From Saxidomus purpurata (taxonomy: Eukaryota; Mollusca; Bivalvia; Venerida; Veneridae), in NCBI GenBank assembly GCA_022818135.1, contig JAFMSR010000005.1:22419780-22483779 (forward strand): a stretch of DNA of 64,000 bases, written 5' to 3'. Below are positions 58,411-64,000 of the stretch, piece after piece. The position numbers and the translations under genes were made by a program. The notes below the pieces were generated by a model, which was not told where the DNA came from, did not search any database, and saw only the letters and a list, made by a program, of their open reading frames with translations. Numbering within the stretch: the stretch's first letter is position 1; each line of letters begins with the position of its first letter.

Positions 58411-60486
58411 ATGTTGATAAATTTGGTGTGTATTTTGTTCATCCAAGAACCGTTGCTCATGTTTGTGAGAAGTATGGAACAGAAACCACACTGTCTCACA
58501 TCCGGGAGTGTTACAGATTGCAGCAATCAGAACCTTACTTATATTCCAAAACTACCGAACAACACCGAGAAGCTGGTATTCGAGAACAACTTCTTGGAAA
58601 ATGTGACGAAAGGTACATTCACAAATATCAGCATGCCAGATCGTATGTATGATTTAACGCTTGCTTCTGACGAAATAAGGCACATATCATCGGATTCTTT
58701 CGAAATTTTCAAAGAACTAAAATATCTGGACATTTCTGGGAATAAATTTAGAGTTGAAGAGATCGCCAGTATTCTCGCATCTACAAAACACAACGTAAAA
58801 CTAAAATTTCTCAAAATAAACAATATGAGCACCGAATTAAACCTAGATCAACTGCTTTCAAAAATAAATGAAACAACGTTGGATACATTGTATCTCATGT
58901 TAAACGGAATAAGAAATGTACCAAAAGCGGCGTTGTTCCGTATCAACACCCTCGTGCTCCTTACGTTAGATCGGAACAAGATCGCCGAAATAGAACTTCC
59001 GGTAATGAACAGACTTTCTGAATTACGGCTAAACCATAATCAGCTGCGCAGGCTTCCAATCTTCTGCTTGAACAACACCGGATCTGAAACTGTGGTTAAA
59101 AATCTTAGGGTATTGCATCTTAGTTATAATAAAATTTCAGTACTAAACAGTAAAAGTTTCCATTGTTTATCAGTATTAACCCAGCTTGAAATGAAAGGTA
59201 ATCTGATTTCTGTGTTACCCAACGAATTGTTTTTATTCACTCCAAACATTGAACTTTTCAATACGAATTTAAATACGGGGCACCAGGCGCGTATTGAACC
59301 ACGTGCACTGTGGTCTAAAAGTCTTAAGTCATTAGAAATTGGCTTTGACGGATCAGCCAAATCTATATTTATCTCTATTGAAGAAACATTTCAAAACTTA
59401 ACAAGCTTGAAGAAGCTGAGCATTACTCACATTAACATGTTAAACCTGACAGATGGAGAGATATCAAAACTTTTCCTGCCTTTAACTCGTTTGACGACGT
59501 TTGATTGCTATAGCTGCCATTTATCACAAGATCCGAAAGTTTTCCTGAACAATAAGCCATTTTTGGTCCGGGTTCTCTTACAAGCAAATTTCATCAGAAC
59601 AGTGAGTGAATATACATTTCAAAACAACACACGTTTAAAAGTCTTAAATTTAGGCATGAACAAATTAAGCCATTTAAAGAAGTCCGAAATGTCCGAAAGA
59701 TTTTTAGATAACTTGGAAACACTAGATTTATCCGGAAATCCGTACACATGTGACTGTGATTTAGTTTGGTTCATATCATGGCTGAAGAAGAAAAAACCCG
59801 TTAAAGTTAAACACTTCCCCAATATGTATTTGTGCACTTACCCAGGGACCTTTAGAGGAAAGCAGCTTACGGACGTGCACTTTTCTTATAGAGAATGTCA
59901 TCCTTTTAGTACACTGGAATGGACGGCCATGATTGGTGGACCATGTCTGGCAGTTCTAATATTTGTAGTGTTCATACTATATCGAAACAGATGGAATATC
60001 AAACATTACATATACCTTGTCAGAAAGAGAAAGAACTATATACAAGTTGATGGCGACAATGTCATGTACGATGCATTCGTTGCGTACAACGAAGAGGATT
60101 CTATGTGGGTACGGAACAGTTTGATTCCAATCTTAGAAGAACAAAACGGTTTGAAACTGTGCATCCACGAGAGAGATTTTCAAGCAGGTGTTTTCATAAA
60201 TGATAACATAGTAAAATGTATGAATGAATGTAGAAAGATTATTTTAGTTCTTTCAAATGAGTTTTTAACAAGCGGTTGGTGCCTCTTTGAATTGAAAGTT
60301 GCACATTCAAAGCATATTGAGGACGAGACAGAGTTAGTAGTCATAATGCTGGAGAATATTCGTGGCAGGAACATGAACGAATCTGTGAAAGTTCTTCTAC
60401 AGACAACTACGTACCTTGAATGGACGGAAGATAGGATCGGTAAAGATTTATTCTGGAATAAACTGACAGATACGATTAGAAAGTGA
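58411..60486 (+). CDS. Toll-like receptor, single exon (copy 2)
   Basis: 691 codons from the ATG at 58411. The frame has an in-frame ATG at 58291 that would add 40 residues. I prefer 58411 because the protein then opens with a signal peptide (MLINLVCILFIQEPLLMF) and has A at -3. Layout as in copy 1: leucine-rich repeats, one LRR C-terminal cap (YTCDCDLVWF), a membrane helix (MIGGPCLAVLIFVVFILY, about 505-522) and a TIR domain (about 553-691) with YDAFVAYNEED, LCIHERDFQAG and FWNKL. The two TIR domains are almost the same from HERDFQAG through FELKVAHSKHIEDETEL, while the ectodomains differ in many positions. This is consistent with tandem duplication and faster change in the ligand-facing part. 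A poly(A) signal lies at 60564-60569. Confidence 0.95.
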   Translation: MLINLVCILFIQEPLLMFVRSMEQKPHCLTSGSVTDCSNQNLTYIPKLPNNTEKLVFENNFLENVTKGTFTNISMPDRMYDLTLASDEIRHISSDSFEIFKELKYLDISGNKFRVEEIASILASTKHNVKLKFLKINNMSTELNLDQLLSKINETTLDTLYLMLNGIRNVPKAALFRINTLVLLTLDRNKIAEIELPVMNRLSELRLNHNQLRRLPIFCLNNTGSETVVKNLRVLHLSYNKISVLNSKSFHCLSVLTQLEMKGNLISVLPNELFLFTPNIELFNTNLNTGHQARIEPRALWSKSLKSLEIGFDGSAKSIFISIEETFQNLTSLKKLSITHINMLNLTDGEISKLFLPLTRLTTFDCYSCHLSQDPKVFLNNKPFLVRVLLQANFIRTVSEYTFQNNTRLKVLNLGMNKLSHLKKSEMSERFLDNLETLDLSGNPYTCDCDLVWFISWLKKKKPVKVKHFPNMYLCTYPGTFRGKQLTDVHFSYRECHPFSTLEWTAMIGGPCLAVLIFVVFILYRNRWNIKHYIYLVRKRKNYIQVDGDNVMYDAFVAYNEEDSMWVRNSLIPILEEQNGLKLCIHERDFQAGVFINDNIVKCMNECRKIILVLSNEFLTSGWCLFELKVAHSKHIEDETELVVIMLENIRGRNMNESVKVLLQTTTYLEWTEDRIGKDLFWNKLTDTIRK

Positions 60487-60563
60487 TGTGTCGACATAAT
60501 TCCATTGTTTTCTAATGCCTGGACATTTTATTATTTTTAAAGTAAACAGTTATATTATTATAC

Positions 60564-60569
60564 AATAAA
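60564..60569 (+). promoter_or_regulatory. Poly(A) signal AATAAA of TLR copy 2
   Basis: AATAAA lies 78 bases past the stop codon of the second TLR gene in AT-rich sequence. It is the closest canonical signal. Confidence 0.5.
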
Positions 60570-61076
60570 TATGCATTTTACCTGAATGTCTGGGCATAAC
60601 ATCTTTATGGGATTATGAACCATTCAATGTATTACTCATCTAATACTAAAAAAAAAAAAAAAAAAAAAAACAGATATGAAATTGATATAAACTTGTTGCA
60701 ATGTGCTGTTATTGCTTTTCCTTCAAAAGCATAGCTCTCAAACTTTTCGCCTTATTGTGTAGTCCTTGTAAAAGCGATTGCACGCGACAGACATTAAAAA
60801 GTACTAGACTGATCTTGAAAATAACTTCAAAATGTGGAGGACAAGACTCCGTGGACAAGTCACTTTTTAGCAGTCAAGACAATGTGAAATACATTGCATG
60901 TACAATGATAATTACATCACTGCTACTGATATTTTTATTATCGTATTTCGTAAATATAAACAAATTCTTATTTGCACACATCGGTTTTCTGCCGTCAAAA
61001 CATCTCAGATATGTCTAAATCCACAGCGTACGCGACATTTGAGTTATCTCCCATTTATCTTGTGAAATAATGTTTG

Positions 61077-61155
61077 TCCGGAAAATAGTTCCAAAACTAT
61101 GACACAGCGTTACTTGTTATTACAGACAGAGACAGAAGATATTTAGAAAATGTGC
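61077..61155 (+). repeat. Left copy of an 80-bp direct repeat
   Basis: 'tgtccggaa..atagttccaaa' followed by 'atgacacagcgttacttgttattacag' recurs about 390 bp downstream, near 61468-61560, with small differences. Confidence 0.6.
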
Positions 61156-62129
61156 AATGTCAAATAACCATACCACAACTTGTGTTTTGAATTCCCCTTT
61201 GAATGATGAAATAACAAGATTAATATATTCGATTTGTGCCCTGTTGAATTACGCCCCTTTATTATTTTGCTTGTCGTAATACAACTGTTCTTTTCATGCA
61301 TGTTATAAATATGATAAAAATTAGTGTGTATTAATATGAATGTTTCTCAGCAGAAATGTTTCATAGATCGTTATGTTGACTTGAAATCACCCGGCGCATG
61401 TTCTTTGATTCTGCATAATGACAGTAGAAATTGGTGTAACGTTAGATTACCACAGAAATAATGTATTGTCCGGAATGAATAGTTTACCAAAAGCAAATTA
61501 ATGACACAGCATTACTTGTTATTACAGAATAAGAGACATGAATATATTTATGAAAATGTCAGCTTTGTAACTATGTTTCTATCAGTTATATCCAGAGTTT
61601 ATCTACAACCTTCGTATTTATCTGATATTACCGGTTACAATAAAGTCTTTCCTATGTTTGAGATTTTATGTGATTTTAGATTTTGAATAATTGCTAGATT
61701 CTAATTGTTTTCTGAGTTTCTTCTTTCTTTATGTCAGGAACACTTGAATTAAAATATGTGTTTTTGGTTATTCAACATGAAATCTACAACCACGAATTTT
61801 ACAGAATCCCCTTTTCAAAATTATTTTTGACAATGAAAAATTTGAGTAATTAATAAATGTAGCTCTTTTAAAAACATAATTATTGTGGTTTTCTTAATTT
61901 CTGCTAATTTTCTCGGTCACTGAATTAGTAAATATTTTATAACATTGCTAGTGTGTTATTGCTACAGAGTACGAAGGGGGGGTTTAAATGACAATTGGGT
62001 TTTTTCGTCACAGAAATGATTCGTATGTGACCACCATTCAAAAGGATTCAAGAAATATTGTCATAAAGAAAAATCTTTACCTACGGCATGAGTTGTTTCA
62101 ACAGGATCCATAGACATTTTAATCAGACA

Positions 62130-62290
62130 CGTAGAACCATTGGTCAGCATTTTGACGTTTTAATTGAGACTTTTTACCACATTTTGAAACATTGATTAAA
62201 CATTTAGATCAGCATTTTGAACCATTGATGTAAACCATTGATCAGACATTTTTAAGTTAACCATTGATCAGACAATTTGATATTAGAGAC
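62130..62290 (+). repeat. Degenerate tandem units of about 20-30 bp
   Basis: Variants of ACCATTGATCAGACATTTT occur five to six times. Confidence 0.6.
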
Positions 62291-64000
62291 TTACGGAATT
62301 GAACTTGACCCTATATCTACAAAATTTGACAAGAGATACTGATCATGTAACACTTTTATCTATACAGGTCAAAACTTGTCATTCCTTGCTCGGACGTTTA
62401 AAGAAAGACTGTGATAGTCATAAAGTATATTCCACTATTTTGGACCATATTGCTTGTCGCCCCTCTTACTTTTGCTTAAGCATATATAAATCTGGTTTAA
62501 TACTATCAGTTTTTATTTTCCATTATTTTAATCTACAACGCATTTTCGTTATTTTGCCAAATCATGATGTCATCGGTTACAAGTAAAGTAACATTTCTTA
62601 CTACGTGATGGAGCAAATTTTGCTATGTTTGATTTTAGATATTTGAACGACATGTATATATCCGTTTCGGCTGTTTGAAATTATTTCTGCTACCAGCTTG
62701 CTTTAGATCAGCCGGTTCTTTCGTCTTTTGTAAGGGCCCTAAACTGTCAGGGCATAAACATGTGAATCCGACAGGCAATTTATTGAATTAAACATAAAAT
62801 CTTTTTATCGTCGATATTCGCAAACATCAAATGCTAAGTCACCCACTATATAAAAATTTTACAAGAATCTCCGCACCTAAGATTTCAGCTGTTTAAAGAA
62901 GGGGGTTTTCTTTGGGGGCCCCCCCAATATTTAGAGACATGACAATAGATTTTCAGAAATGATAATTATTTATAAAACTATTCTTTTGTGAATAGACCTG
63001 TAAAAAATAGGACTCCCTCAACGTCCTAGAATTGACCTGCAAGGCGTCACTCCCGTAATAGGTTTGTTTCAAGTACATCATACGACCACGGACATAAGTC
63101 GCACGCAATATGCATATATTATTTTTTATTAGAAACTCTAAACAATAACAAGTCATGTTTAGAGCCTTCGCAACTGACTTTATATCAGACACATAGACGT
63201 CACTTTTCGCTTACTCTGTTACCCTATTTGTTGCATAATTTGTGACCAATCTCTCGTGGATAAGATATCTTCCGTTATGTTACGAAACTTAAGCACATAT
63301 TAAAATGAATTTATCGATACGAACTCAAACTGTTGAAGATGAAGACATTCAAGTAGCTCTTTAGTACTTTACAGTTCATGTTTGGTCCAGGGACAAAGCA
63401 TTTGTCCATGAGAGAACCAATTGTATAACTATCTGGCTTTTAAGCAGGCATATTTTCTTAAAGTGGTTCCCCTATCCAGATTTCACCTGAAAATTCTATT
63501 ATTTGCAATCGTCGAGGTGCACTGACGATCAAAAATGCGAAGAATATTCTTATAACATTGCCCTAGTGTCTTCGCATCGTATTAACGCCCCTTCGCATCG
63601 TGATAGCAACGAACAACGAAGACTGACATGTATATGGCAGCGTTTGCAAATCTGTCATCTGGTATGCCATTGAAGGCAGATGATTTTTAAAAGCATGTAA
63701 ATTCTACCGTTTTAGAAAGGTTGTTTCGTACTTGTTGTACCAGGCCATGAAAAAACGGTATTCAATCTGAAATGCCATAGAATTTAGATTCTTTTGCGTC
63801 ATTTCAATTTATTTAGCTAGGTAAGTATGCATAAGGGGGCCCGCAAATGCACGCTCCCACTGTCGGATTTACTCGTGCGCAGATTTGTTATTATAAGTAC
63901 AATCAATACGTCACGAGCAAGTTTCGAGATTGAAATCTATTTTCTAATATCAATACATTCTTGATCATTACTGTGAGGAACATAAAGGATTTAGAATCCA

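Larger units (their letters stand above)
60570..64000. other. Intergenic DNA downstream of the TLR pair, nothing coding recognised
   Basis: An A-run (60648-60670) may be the tail of a retroposed sequence. A roughly 80-bp duplication links 61077-61155 and 61468-61560 (shared TATGACACAGC[A/G]TTACTTGTTATTACAGA). Degenerate 'accattgatcagacattt' units recur at 62130-62280. Near 63530-63620 CTTCGCATCGT occurs twice. No exon or RNA gene was supported. Confidence 0.45.

Overview
The window is eukaryotic genomic DNA, most likely from a bivalve mollusc. It is AT-rich, genes are sparse and split by introns with GT..AG borders, and interspersed repeats fill most of the space. The bivalve assignment is inference. 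It rests on tRNA-headed SINEs, dispersed elements ending in GGGCCATCATGGCC-like palindromes, a tandem pair of single-exon Toll-like receptor genes, and a tyrosine-recombinase retrotransposon. There are no prokaryotic operons and no CRISPR array.

Layout. 1-12 kb: no confident gene. It holds a possible signal-peptide exon (758-907), weak signs of a minus-strand gene (about 4.5-5.6 kb) and several dispersed repeats. 12.3-14.5 kb (minus): the last two visible coding exons of a carbohydrate sulfotransferase; its N-terminal anchor exon is not seen. 15-19 kb: repeats, including a 54-bp tandem array, then a 500-base run of N (19004-19503). 19.7-21.96 kb: a 5'-truncated non-LTR retrotransposon with a reverse transcriptase. 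22.2-23.9 kb: a short inverted-repeat element and a large minisatellite palindrome. 24.5-39.9 kb (plus): a complete 12-exon gene for the 18S rRNA dimethyladenosine transferase DIMT1 (306 codons). All its exon joins keep frame. Intron 2 carries a 5.28-kb element with 26-bp perfect terminal inverted repeats. 41.6-42.9 kb: dispersed repeats. 43.2-50.8 kb: a nearly full-length but mutated Ngaro-type retrotransposon. Its order is gag-like, RT-RNase H, tyrosine recombinase, SGNH-hydrolase-like, with split direct repeats A1 ... B1-A2 ... B2, and a 997-bp DNA transposon is nested in its leader. 52.9-60.5 kb: two tandem plus-strand Toll-like receptor genes. 60.6-64 kb: no gene seen.

The host genes do not form a pathway: one does ribosome biogenesis (DIMT1), one modifies Golgi glycans (sulfotransferase) and two are innate-immune or developmental receptors (TLRs). 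The most notable content is the Ngaro-type element. Its right-end/left-end junction (B1-A2) forms a recombination-site-like palindrome. The host sequence beside it is itself an 8-bp inverted repeat around a 6-bp spacer, bordered by 7-bp direct repeats.

All exon borders and motifs were read by eye. No database search was possible.
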